From: Erodium maritimum
Lineage: Eukaryota; Streptophyta; Magnoliopsida; Geraniales; Geraniaceae
Direction: 5' to 3'
Assembly (NCBI GenBank): GCA_963921825.1
Contig: OY997589.1
Location: 70,912,523-70,976,522, forward strand
DNA: 64,000 bases
The notes beneath the pieces were generated by a model. That model was not told where the DNA came from. It saw only the letters and a list, made by a program, of their open reading frames with translations, and did no database searches. Each line of letters starts with the position of its first letter. The first letter of the stretch is position 1. Both the position numbers and the translations under genes were made by a program. Below are positions 47,936-59,111 of the stretch, one piece after another.

Positions 47936-50900
47936 TGTCACGCCCCAAATCCGATTTTGACCGGACTCGAGACGTGAACTCGGGAAAATAATTTAAATAA
48001 TGACTGAAAAGGGAATTTAATAATAAAATCTCGCAAAACTTGAGTTCAGTTCAAATTTAGAATCAAATGCTCGACAGAACAACATAAAAAAAAAATTTGG
48101 TGCAAATACAGTACGTCTCTAAGCATAAAAACTCTTGAAACCTCCAGGAGCTCCCGAGCCCTGAGATCACCTCTAGGTCTACTCAACAAGATAACCTGTA
48201 CAACAATAAACAAGAAGGGGGTGAGCTTATGCTCAGTAGGGAAAATATTAAAGTAAAGGAAACCTTCACTTGGTAAAAAAACCGGAAATTTGAACAATTA
48301 ACCGACAATTACGATTAGTACGATTAACCAAAAAGATGCTATAAATAAAGATCGATAAGAATTACAATGCTTAAATAAAACAGTAACTCAAGGAGATCAA
48401 AGAGAGGCGTTGTAATCTTTAATAAAAACAACTAAAGAGAGCAATATAAACGTCACGTCGATAACTTAAACCACAATACTCCGATCCACAATTTGTCATC
48501 GTGTCATGTCGGATTTCCCCTCGGTCCAGAGGAGAAACATACGTCGAGGCTACCGGAAACATCCCCAAAGGGACACATATCGTCGGGATTCTCGGAAATG
48601 TCCCCAAAGGACCATAGATCATCGGGACGAAACACGATAACCTCCCGGAAATGCTCCCGCAGGAACGCATACACCCGGGGTGAAGCAACAAGTAACAATC
48701 CCCGCAGGGTAAACAATCTCGCGTCATACCGGAATTCCCTTCGGCCTGGACGTCTTCCCAGGATTCACATCGGGGTGAACACAATCTCTCGGCTTAGGTA
48801 CTACCTCACACCGGCATACCCCCTCGGTGTAGGAACCATACCGGTACACAAATCATCGGTCAAGGTACTACCCCACACCGGCGTACCCCCTTGGTGTAGG
48901 TACCATACCGGTACGCAAATCATCGGCCTAGGTACTACCCAACACCGGCATACCCCCTCGGTGTAGGTACCATACCGGTACGCAAATCATCGGCCTAGGT
49001 ACTACCCCACACCGGCATACCCCCTCGGTGTAGGTACCATACCGGAACACAACTCCTCTTAGATCACACACAAGAAAGCAACATACCATACAGTCATAGT
49101 ACACTCATAGCTTAGCAACTCACAATCTTACCACAATGCGCCACAAAGAACTCATATTAACAATCACACTTACCGGCATACTTACCAACCACGTCCCATC
49201 GGTCTATCATTCACCCGATCATATCATTAAGCACAATCAATTTACACTGCAACATTCATTCAATCAAACATAATACGGATCAACATTCACACATCCATTC
49301 AACCAATCACATCAAATTCACATACAATCATCATACTTCATCTAGTTAATTATGACTCTTATATTATCCTAAATACGGAGCATGCATCGATACCAAGGAC
49401 GAACAATCAAATATAAGAATAGTCAACAAACAATCCTAAGGCTCGACATGGCCATTCTACCAGCATGATAATTTCCCAAAGTATTGAAAGAGGTTATTCT
49501 AGTGAATCACATCCTATATGCATACTAAGACATGTCCGATTATTATTATAATTGAAAAGCGTTTATTCTAGTGAATCACATCTTATATGCATACTAGGAC
49601 CTTTCTGGTTATTATTATCCTATAGGCATACTATTAGCGTTATCTAAATTAAGAGAGGAGTTTAGTACTTTCCCTACCTCGAAAACTCCACGAACAAATA
49701 CTCCCAACTGCTGACGTCCGGGCTAGCTTCCTCTCCGTCTTCTCACGTGGTCTCCAAAGCCTCCACCTTCGTCGAGCTCGAAACCAAGGTCTTGGACCAC
49801 AATTAAAACTATAATTAAAGACTAACCAAGAGCCATACATCTAAGACAAAAACTCCCAACCGTTTGGTTCAAAATCACCTTTCGAAGTAAACGAAAAACA
49901 CCCAAAAAGGATTCAAAAGGACCAAACAGCCCTACCACGGATCGGGTCACAGATCCGTGAGACCATCTGTCACGGATGACGTCACGGAACCGTGACGCGT
50001 GCCGTCACGGCCTCCTTCATGGAGCCGTGATGTCTCCCGTCACGGTACCCGTCATGGATCCATGACGGGTCTGGGCAGACTCGCCCTTCTTCAACCTCCA
50101 GCTCCTTTTTCACGAAAATTACAACAAAAACCTCCATTTTTAACTTTTAAAATCTCCAACACAATCGTCTAACTCCAATCCATCATTACCCATGATAGGA
50201 TTCATCAAAACTCCAAACACCCAAAACATTTCCAACAACAATCAAAACTCAAGTATTTCATCAACAAAACTACAATTACTTCTCCAAAACACCATCTAAC
50301 ACTAAACAAGGCAAAACCTAACAAGTTCTAGCCAAAACCAAGGAAACCCATGAAATGAAAGTGATTGAAATGAGAAGTTAAGAGTGTACAAACCTCTAGA
50401 AAGATGAGATGATGAAGATGAGAGGATTTTGGAGAAGAAATGGTAGAAAAATAGCACAAAAGGTCTTCTTTTTCTCTTGCTTCTTCTTCAAGACTCCATG
50501 GGAGCTCTCTCCTCTTCCTCTCTCTCTAATTTCGGCTACAACATTAGAGAATGAGCTGATTTGTTGTCTTCAATTACTTTAAAAAGACCTAGGATGGTTA
50601 AAGACCAAAAACCCTTTAGTTCTTATCCCTTTAAGGACAACTAGAGAGGGTATAAGGGTCATTTTGGCCTCATTTCCTCTCTTCCAAGCTAGCATGGACA
50701 AGTGTGCATGTAGGGACCATTTGGACCTTGATTAATTCCAGCACTTTAAATTAATTAGGCTTTAGTCGATAAAAAGTCCAAGTTTGACCGAGAATTGACT
50801 TTTCCAATATTATAGTCAAACGAAAGGAAATGGCCCAACTAAGCTAACCGTGATGACGGCTAAACTTTTTGGGCCCCGGAAAGGTCCCGAACGACTCCCG

Positions 50901-50990
50901 GAGTCATCGGTTGACTTTTCCGGCCGAAAGTCAAACTTTGCCAAAAACTCATCGGTTCGACCGGGATTGACTAGGGGCGGTTCATAAACA
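47936..50990 (+). mobile_element. solo LTR S4 nested inside S3
   Basis: Starts TGTCACGCCCCAAATCC and ends near GGGGCGGTTCATAAACA, about 3.06 kb. Features in family order are the gtgagcttatgctcagtagg motif (48221-48240), a 67-bp minisatellite (48790-49048), and a GTCACGG/CCGTGAC palindrome cluster (49930-50080). No clear 5-bp duplication (acacc against gccca), so the right end may be slightly off or rearranged. Confidence 0.7.
48790..49048 (+). repeat. 67-bp minisatellite in solo LTR S4
   Basis: Four near-identical 67-bp units containing cctaggtactaccccacacc and ctcggtgtaggtaccatacc. S1 has two diverged copies of a similar GGTGTAGG..ACC repeat at the same relative place. Confidence 0.88.
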
Positions 50991-51446
50991 GCCCAGTCCC
51001 AGTCCTTCTCTTCCTTTTTTTATTTCCTTTTTTTGCACTCGTTCCAATTTTTCAACCTGTTTTCCAACGAACAATTTTAATATTTTAATTCTTTTAAATC
51101 GGGGCGGTCTTTACAGGAACCGGACCCGATGAGGCTCCACCGGCGGCGAAGGCGCCCTACCAGGGTGAGGGCCTTGTCCATTGGCGTGACGGAGATAACT
51201 TGGAGGATACATCAACGGCAAATCAACGATTGAGAACCGATTGAAAGAAGGTCCTTGGCGGCGAGGAGAGAGTAGCGGCGGCGGAGACTCTACTAGGGTA
51301 GATGAGAACCTCACGAAGAGGTGGACGGAGAGCTTGGAAGCAGGGGCTTCAGCGGTGGAAACAGGGAGCTTCAATGGTGGAAAAAGAGGCTTCAATGGGG
51401 GTGCGGCACGCGCAGAGCAGAGAGCTCTCTATCTTAATCCATTCTT

Positions 51447-53901
51447 TTTCTTGAAATGGGTAACCGGATATTTTCATTAACACCAAATGGTAATTAAGTA
51501 GGGTGAGGCGTGACCGCCTCGTGTTCCAGATGTATGTCCGGGCCGACCGTAGCAAGCCCGACGGTCATGGACCCATAATAATAGCCCACTAAGGATCGTG
51601 AGCACAAAACTAAGCCAACTCCTTACAACCGTCCCAATATAGTGAGACATAAAAGAAATAGTCCTAGAGAAAACAAAGGAAAAAGTTTTCCAAACACAAA
51701 ACAGATAATTAGAATGCAGGAAAATAAGATTTGGTGAACGTGCAGGCTGCACGGGACCTCCCAGCATCGAATGCCCCGGGTTTGTAGGTATAGTCTGAAG
51801 CCGACTCCACCCACCCCTGCTGGGTCGGTTCATTCCTGCATTGGAGACACCTGTGCCTCCAACTGTTCTGCCTCCTCCGTCTTCTGGTAGGTCTGGTCTA
51901 CGTCCTCTAGCAGCTTCTTCATTTCCGGTGGATGATCATACAGGGATCCGCTCCTTGTCTTCTTGGTGGGCATCTTACCCTTTCCTCGGTTGGGCCCCCC
52001 TTTTCCCAGTCCAGGATGGGGATCTGTCTGTTGTCCCAGTCCATACTAGGGATATTTCTGTTGCACCTGGAGATCATGCTCCTTCCTCTCTCGGGTCATT
52101 TCAGCATCAGCGGATCCAGATCGGGCCAATGTCTCATCAGTGGGATGGACATTAGCCAGATTATCAGGCATCGTAAAGCCCGGTGGCGACCTAGAGACAC
52201 GATACGTTCCCTTTTTCAACATTTTGGTTGCCCCTCTTGGGGTAACCTTAGCCAGATGATCAGACTTCGACTGGTCTAAGTCGGGTACCTATTCACCCAT
52301 AGTGATCTCCCTGGATCGGATCATCCGATTCAAGGACAAGTCACTCGCAGATACGTGATAGACAGGTGGGTCACTGAGGGGGGTGCATTCCAGACCGTCC
52401 CCAGCAGGCTATCCACGCTCATCTGAGCTGGGGCCAGAATAGACCGGTCATACCGAACCTCCTCCCGACCGATCCTCAGCAGTGGGGTCGTGCATCCCGA
52501 AATCCTGTGGGTTAACATACCACACCTGCGATAGAAATCGACTATCCTTTCATATTGTAGATCAATTATCTCAGATGTCGTGGTACCTGGGAATCAGAGA
52601 CGAAGTCTCCGCCGAAGAGGTCGTTGTAGTTCCATCCGAACCCTAAGCCAGAGGAACATGTCCTCCCGGCGAGCAAACGGAATTGGGGCCGACGGGACCT
52701 GGGTACCAATGCTGGCGGCGATGAGGCCACGGACGTAGTCATTTCTGGCCTTGCTCGGGATGTTGAGCGCTCGGACCCCAATTTCCAAATGGTGAAAATT
52801 GATATCACTGGCCCGATCAAACTGCTTGAGGGGCTCCAGCAGGAGGGGGTATCCCTTAAAACTCCATGGACCCCGATGGCGGACATTCTCCATCGATTCC
52901 TCAGACGGGAAGTGGTAGCCTGTGACATCTGGTGACATGAATTCCACCTGGATGCCCGTCACTTTCCATTTCTGGAGCATCATAGCACGGACTGTGTGTT
53001 GATTGTAGATCCGATCACCAGCAACCCTAGCTGCGAGGGAAAACTGATATGTTCCCTTCGTGAATAAAGGAACCCCCTCCTCTAAGACCACAATCTCATC
53101 ATCGTCCTCCCAGTCCGAGATCGGAACGATGAGAGAGGATAGGTCCTCCGTTGACCTAGCAGCCGGCCCTCGTCCGTCGGGACGTCGAGGGTTCGTGTCC
53201 GACGACCGGAGCGGCAGACGGCTGGAACTGCCCACCTCCGTCAGATGACAGGTACTGCCCGCCCCCGTCAGAGTTGAAGATTGAGGGAGAGAGGGCCGGT
53301 CCCGAGGAGCGTCCGACACCACCAGATGCCGTCCTCCCTAGTTCATACCAGTCGCCGGTGACCCATCTCCTTGGTTCTCACCCAGATTCGACCCCGACTT
53401 ATCCTTCAGGGCCAGGGGGTTCCTCCATTGCCTGGGATCTGGCTGGGGAGGTGGCTGCACCTCAGGCGGCACGGGGAGTTCGCCGGGAAGGACTCCAAGC
53501 ACGTCAACAGGACCGTGCTATTGAGGCATGTCGGGAGTGGTGTGGATCTGGCCGGACGGTACCATTTCCGATGAGAACAGGCCGTGTGACGGTAGATCTG
53601 AGGTAGGAGTGCCGGAAATGGAAGGAAGCAGGTGCTGGAGAGTGACGAGGGTCGGCGGGACTCCAAGTAGCCACGCGAGAGACAGGCGGAGCGGCTGCCA
53701 AATGGGGCACGACGGTGGTTGGTTGTTGTGCAGGGACGACGGTGACGACCGAGCCGATAGCAAGGACGTCGACGAGACCAGAGAAGGCGATGGTGGCGAG
53801 CGGTGGCGGCGGCTAAACCCTAGTGGCTAGGGTAGAAGTGACCCTGGTGATTAGGGTAGACGAGAGCGATAAATCGTCTGATCTTTGTTTCTCAATTAAA
53901 G
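51447..53901 (-). mobile_element. DUF4283-type LINE remnant without ORF2 (copy E9)
   Basis: A 2.46-kb minus-strand insertion between 16-bp direct repeats with one mismatch, at[c/a]ttaatccattctt (51431-51446 and 53902-53917). It holds an ORF1 with DUF4283 and a degenerate zinc knuckle, then about 1 kb of 3' region and an A-rich sense end (ggttacccatttcaagaaaaa). No endonuclease or RT is present although both ends are intact, so it is ORF1-only. Confidence 0.75.
52485..53322 (-). pseudogene. LINE ORF1 with DUF4283 domain and degenerate zinc knuckle
   Basis: A 242-codon frame (53322 down to 52594) matching DUF4283, the N-terminal domain of a large class of plant LINE ORF1 proteins. From about residue 95 it reads FSLAARVAGDRIYN, MLQKWKV, MENVRHRGPWSFKGYPLLLEPL, then FHHLEIGVRALNIPS and IAASIGT. 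The frame then shifts, and the same strand continues near 52535-52485 with RCGMLTHRISGC, a CCHC knuckle that has lost its first cysteine. The first 90 residues are Ser/Arg-rich. In the family the protein binds element RNA. The frameshift between domains makes it a pseudogene. Confidence 0.8.
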
Positions 53902-53917
53902 ATATTAATCCATTCTT

Positions 53918-54360
53918 ACTTTGTCTGCCAGCATAGTTGATATTAAACGGACTAAACCAATAATAAATCGATTGCTTCAATTGATTCAGACAATGATATT
54001 GAATGACTTTGCCTACCGATCATATAAAACTAGAGATGCTCTAAAACATAAAACCCACCCAATCCTATTAGTTCTGATTTATGATGGATATTTGTTATAC
54101 GGTTGATTCAGAACAATGGGATGAGTTGATGCGAGATTTTGATACTTTAAGTAACGAATTATATAACAAGTATATCAATTTCAAATTTCTATATTACTAT
54201 TAATAAGAACACTTTGCAAGTATTATGTTCAGTTTTTTTTTTTTTTTTTTTTTGTAAAATGATCATGTAATTTATATCTTTTTGATGTATAACTGTATAA
54301 GTGTTAGTATATCTATTCAAATGTTATCCAATTATATTTGAATAGATATTATCTTCGTCA
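53918..54360. other. AT-rich spacer with poly-T tract
   Basis: No gene. A run of about two dozen T at roughly 54232-54254 could be an antisense poly-A remnant, but no element can be assigned. Confidence 0.5.
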
Positions 54361-54740
54361 TAACTCTGTTTCCTAACCTTTACAAACGTTTCATTATCAG
54401 ATCCTAACCCAGGCTAAAATTTGGTCTCAATTCCTAACATGATAGGCTTGAAATTTCTCAGAAACTATAAAAAGCCGTCCAAACTCACGATTCCGTCAAC
54501 TCGTCGATCATTGGGTTTGGTTGCTTGAGAAGGAGGATAAGTTCAACGTCGAGGAAGGCACCATGGGTAATGTACGCCAACAACGACAACGCTTGGATGA
54601 GTTGACGGAATCGTGAGTTTAGACGGCTTTTTATAGTTTCTGAGAAATTCCAAACCTATTATGTTAGGAATTGAGACCAAACGTTTTTCTGGGTTACGAT
54701 CTGATAATGAAACGTTTGTAAAGGTTAGGAAACAAAGTTA
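54361..54740. mobile_element. fold-back element carrying a Harbinger SANT gene fragment
   Basis: Near-perfect inverted repeats of about 140 bases (54361-54502 and 54599-54740; outer ends taac..gtttcctaacctttacaaac, inner ends cgattccgtcaactc) enclose about 96 bases. That core (54503-54598) closely matches positions 20534-20636 of the Harbinger SANT gene (ctcgatcattgggtt..., gtcgaggaaggcaccatgg...). Outer ends resemble the Mutator-like element at 27113. No target duplication identified. Confidence 0.75.
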
Positions 54741-54943
54741 TCCCATAAATACACGAGACACGATTAAAACCAATTCTATTATGATATAAAGTTGGCAATC
54801 CTATTCTATTATAATCTTGACTTAACGAACTCCTCCTTTTTTAGCTCAGCAGAGTTACTATTCTCTCCAAACCGGAGGCAAAACGTGCATGGAAAAGGAA
54901 ACAAAAACCTCAATCTTTGCTTTCCTTTTCTACGTTTTGCTGA

Positions 54944-57900
54944 TTGATTCTTTCTATGTATGGTGAGTATGTATCAATTGAGAGATCAATATCAGATAAG
55001 AAGGTTAGGGAGGTTGCTTGTCCGGCGGTTCCAACTGTTCGTCCGAGGAAATCTAAACTGAAACACAGAGGTACCCGCACACAGAAACATGCACGGCCTC
55101 GAGGTGAATTAGGTATGGAAGCTAAGGTCAGGAAAACAAAGGATGCTGGAGGTGGGGAGGTCGCAGTTAAGGGTGATGTCCAAGCTCATGTAGACAAAAC
55201 CAAGGACTCTGTTTTGGGGTCCAAAATCGAAGCCATTGTTTCCGGTGAAGTAGTGATCGTAAACGATCATCAATCAAAGGCTCCGACTGAATTGTACCTT
55301 CAGGATCGAGTTGGAGGGTCGTCTGTATCTGGAAAGGGTCATTATGATCGGTTTGATGATCCTTTGTTTTTGGCGACTAAAGCAAAGACAGTGAATCAGG
55401 TGAGACATGAAGTCTTTATCTGCAATTTTCCGTATGATACAAAGGAGGCATGGGTTAGTCAATGCTTTGAGACTTTTGGTGAAGTAATCAACGTTTCAAT
55501 TTTAAAACGTCCGAACAAAGGAGGGAAACTTTTCGGTTTCGTTTCCTTTTCTTCACCGGAAGCCGCTTCTCAGGCAGTGGAAACGTACAATGGTTTTAAG
55601 GTCAACGGGTATATCATGTTCGTAGCATTGGCACGTCCATGGCGAATCTCGGTGAGGCCTCTAAGCTTGGGACAGGTGGTTGAGCTAGAAATTCTGGCGA
55701 CGTTTCCGATCGTAGGCGGAACGATTACAATCCGGTTGACGCAAGCCTCTCGAATTTTTTATTTTCAAATCTTACCTAGTCTTTGGGATAGCTAGGATCA
55801 GGCGCTCGTTTCTCGCGAAGTTGTTTCTGCACAGCACACTTGTGAGGAAGACGAAACTGACGTGGACGTTGTGGTGTGTAAACAAGCCGTTGATTGTGAG
55901 GCCAAGCAACAGCTTAGTTCTGGGCCTAATTTAGGCTTAGGAGAAGAACATAAGGTGATGGACCTTGTAAGAACCGCCCCCGGTCGATCCCGGTCGAACC
56001 GGTGGATTTTGGCAAAGTTTGACTTTCGGTAGGAAAAGTCAACCGATGACTCCGGGAGTCGTTCGGGACCTTTCCGGTGCCCAAAAAGCTTAGCCGTCAT
56101 CACGGTTAGGTTCGTTAGGCCATTTCTTTTCGTTTGACTGTAATAGTGAAAAGGTCAATTTTTGGTCAAACTGGGACTTTATATCGAAAAATCCTAATTA
56201 AATTAAGGTGTTGGAGTTTTTAGCTAAGGACAAGTGGTCCCTACATGGACATTTGTTCATGCTAGCTTGTAAGGGAAGAAAATATGCTAAAAGTACCCTT
56301 TTACCCCTCACAAGTGCCCTTAAGGGGATAAAAGCTAAAGGGTTTTTTGGTCTTCCATCAATTTAGGTCATTTAAACCAATTGAAGTAACCAATTTTCAG
56401 CATAATTGCTTGTGGTGGCCGAACATAGCTAGAGAGAGAAGGAAGAGGAGCCTCCATTGAAGCTTGAAGAAGAAGCAAAGGAAAAGAAACTCCTTTCAAG
56501 CCTTTCCTTCACCAAAATCTTCTCAAAAGCCCACCTTCTTCATCATCTCATCATTCTAAAGATAAGAACACTATCATAATCTCATTTCAATTCATTTCAA
56601 GCATTGGGTTTCTTTGGGTTTTGCTTGAACTAGCTAAGTTTTTTGAGTTCTATGTTGCTAGATGATGTTCTAGAGCAATAGATGATTGATTTATGTTGAA
56701 ATCTATGAGTTTTTGGTGTTTTTTATTTGGGAACCTCTTGGGTACTTGGAGTTTTGATGAATCCTACCTTGGATAGTGATAGATTGAAGTTATTTGACTG
56801 TTTTGGAGGTTTTTGGTGACTGAAAATGGAGTTTTTGAAGTGTTTTTCGTGAAAAGGAGGCTGGAGGAAGAAGAAGAACGAAATTGGTCTGGACCGTCAC
56901 GGATCCGTGACGGGCACTGTGACGGGAGACGTCACGGCTCCGTGACCTGATCCGTGGTAGACCAGTTTTGATCCTTTTGAATCCTTTTTGGGATTTTTTT
57001 TGTTTATTTCGAAAGGTGTTTTTGAACCAAACGGTTGGGGTTTTTGACTTAGATGTGTGTCTCTTGGTTAGTCGTTAATTATAGTTTTAATTGTGAACCT
57101 CAGCAGCTAGGAGTACTAAGCGTCGGAGAATTCAAGGTAGGGAAAAGTACTAAACTCCACTCTTAATTTAAAGAATGCTAATAGTATGCCCATAGGATAA
57201 TAATAACCGAAAAGGTCCTAGTTTGCATATAGGATGTGATTCACTAGAATAGCCGCTTTCAATTATATTAATAACCGGGCGAGTCTAGTATGCATGTAGG
57301 ATGTGATTCACTAGTTTAATTGCTTTCAATACTTTGGGAAATTGCCGTGCTGGTAGAATGGCCATGTCGAGCCTTAGGATTGCTTGTTGAATATATGTAT
57401 TGATGATTGTTCGTCCTTAGTATCGATGCATGTTTCCTCTTTAGGTTAATACAAGAGTCATACTAAACTAGAAGAATTATGATGATTGTATGTGAATGGT
57501 TGATCCGTGTTATGATTGATTGAATGATTGTTGATTGTGAATTGATTATGCCTAATGGTATGATCGGGTGAGTGATAGACCGATGGAACGTGGTTGGTAA
57601 GTTATGTCGGTAAGTGTGATTGTTAATGTGAGTTCTTTGTGGCGTGTTGTGATAAGATTGTTGGGTTGTTAAGTTGTGGTTGTACTTGGACTTTATGCTG
57701 CGTGTTATTTCCTTGTTGTGTGTTCTAAGAGGGATGGGTATTCCGGTATGGTACCTACACCGAGGGGAATGCCGGTGTGGGGTAGTACCTAGGCCGATGG
57801 ATTGTGGTAACCCCGATGCAAATTCCGGGAAGACCGATGCGAATTCCGGTATTGTGTAACCCCGATGCGAATTCCGGTATTGTATTACCCTGATGTGAAT

Positions 57901-59111
57901 CCCGGGAAGACGTCCAGGCCGAAGGGAATTCCGGTATGACGTGAGGTTGTTTACCTGAGGGGATTGTTTATTTGTTGCTTCACCCCGAGGGTATTCGTTC
58001 CTGCGGGAGCGTTTCCGGGAGGACATCTTACTTCACCCCGATAATCTATGGCCCTTTGGGGACATTTCCGACAATTCCGATGATATGTGTCCCCTTAAGG
58101 ATGTTTCTTGTAGCCTCGACGATATGTGTCTCCTCTGGGCCGAGGGGCAATCCGATATGATACATTGACCAATTGTGGATCGGAGTATTGTGGTTTAAGT
58201 TATTTATGTGACGTTATACGTGCTTTCTTTAGTTGTTTTTATTAAAGAATAAATTGCCGCTCCTTTGATCTCCTTGAGTTAATGTTTTATTAAGCATTGA
58301 ATTTCTTGTTGATATTTGGTTATGGCGCTTTTTGGTTAATCGTACTAACCGGAACCTTTGGATAATTGTACAAACTGTGTTTTCTTGCTAAGCGGGGGTT
58401 TCGTTTACTTTACTACTTTTTCCTATTGAGAGTAAGCTCACTCCCCCCTTCTTGTTTATTGTTTGTACATGTTTCCTTTGTGAGTAGACTTAGAGATTGT
58501 TTCGGGATTCGGGAGTTCTTGGAGGATCCGGGTGGCTTATTGTAGTTGGACGTACTTTCCACTTTTGTATCGAACTACTTTTCTTACTTGTTGGAATGAG
58601 CATTTGACTCATTATTTTTATCGTAATCGTTATTTGGAACTTAAAGATTTGGAGTTGATTCTCAATTAAATTAACTTTTATTATTATTTTATTATTATTC
58701 CTAGTTCACGTCTCGAGTCCGGTCAAAACCGGATTTGGGGCGTGACAGACCTGGTTATGAAATCAGCAGATTGCTTAAAGGATCAGGCCCAAAAGGCAGT
58801 GTTGGGGCCCTTGACTCTGATTTGGTGGATTCGTGTGGACTTGAAGGTCAAGTGGGATCGGCAGTTTTGGACGCCTCAGCGGATTTGAGCTCGATATTGA
58901 GATTCAAGGTAGTCCTTGGAAAGACACCTTGAATAAACCCTCGTTACCTAGGGCGAAGTTTGTTAAGACGACTAGTACGTTTTCTAAGCCCAAAACGAGG
59001 TCTATGAGTCAGGATCGGGATTTGCAAACTGCTCCGTTAGCGGCGGAGTGGTGGAATCAGGCTAAACCACCTAAGGGCGCTTTACCGGGAGTCAAGGAAA
59101 TTAATGATTAA
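54944..59111 (+). pseudogene. RRM-containing ORF1 protein, split by solo LTR S5
   Basis: The first part (54944-55795, 283 codons) has a basic N-terminus (KSKLKHRGTRTQKHARPRG) and an RRM at residues about 157-228: RNP2 VFICNF, RNP1 KLFGFVSF. A stop at 55793-55795 follows a probable frameshift. The reading continues to the LTR insertion at 55965 and resumes after 58752. The last part (58929-59111) ends APLAAEWWNQAKPPKGALPG..., with a stop at 59109-59111. Its N-terminus differs from the ORF1 proteins of the two full LINEs. No introns are apparent. It could be a LINE ORF1 or a retrocopied RNA-binding protein. Confidence 0.65.
55966..58747 (-). mobile_element. solo LTR S5
   Basis: 2,782 bp in reverse orientation: left end TGTAAGAACCGCCCCCGG, right end GGATTTGGGGCGTGACA, flanked by the exact 5-bp duplication gacct (55961-55965 and 58748-58752). 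Same internal landmarks as S1 and S4: palindrome cluster (56890-56970, including the 20-bp palindrome at 56894-56913), a GATGCGAATTCCGG repeat tract (about 57815-57900) and the reversed gtgagc..ctcaatagg motif (58431-58452). Non-coding. Confidence 0.9.

Larger units (their letters stand above)
45312..51115 (+). mobile_element. solo LTR S3, interrupted by solo LTR S4
   Basis: Starts TATCACACCCCAAATACGG (a decayed TGTCACGCCCC) and ends GGTCTTTACA, flanked by the exact 5-bp duplication ggaac (45307-45311 and 51116-51120). Its own sequence is 45312-47935 plus 50991-51115, about 2.75 kb, matching the 2.66-kb copy S1. The conserved gtgagctttcgctcagtagg motif lies at 45589-45608. The part 47030-47935 is GC-rich with long overlapping frames on both strands (47207-47941 minus, 47253-47960 plus) that have no recognised domain. 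Confidence 0.8.
44697..51430 (-). mobile_element. LINE-like retroelement (copy E8) carrying two nested solo LTRs
   Basis: Flanked by atcttaatccatt at 44684-44696 and 51431-51443. Its own sequence is 44697-45311 plus 51116-51430, about 0.93 kb. The sense 3' end is ggttacgcgtttcaataaaaa, and the adjoining 400 bases closely match the 3' part of the neighbour at 51447 (ccatgagcgctggacttgct-type block). The rest is solo LTR. It has no coding domain of its own. Confidence 0.75.

Noticed and set aside
48790-49048. Regular repeat array considered as a CRISPR-like array
   Set aside because: Units are contiguous 67-bp copies with no unique spacers; the setting is a plant LTR.
45312-51115. S3 and S4 read as the two LTRs of one full-length retrotransposon
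   Set aside because: The left copy does not end with the family's 3' terminus before 47936, and the tail of the outer LTR is found after 50990. No gag-pol lies between. Nested solo LTRs fit the ggaac duplication better.
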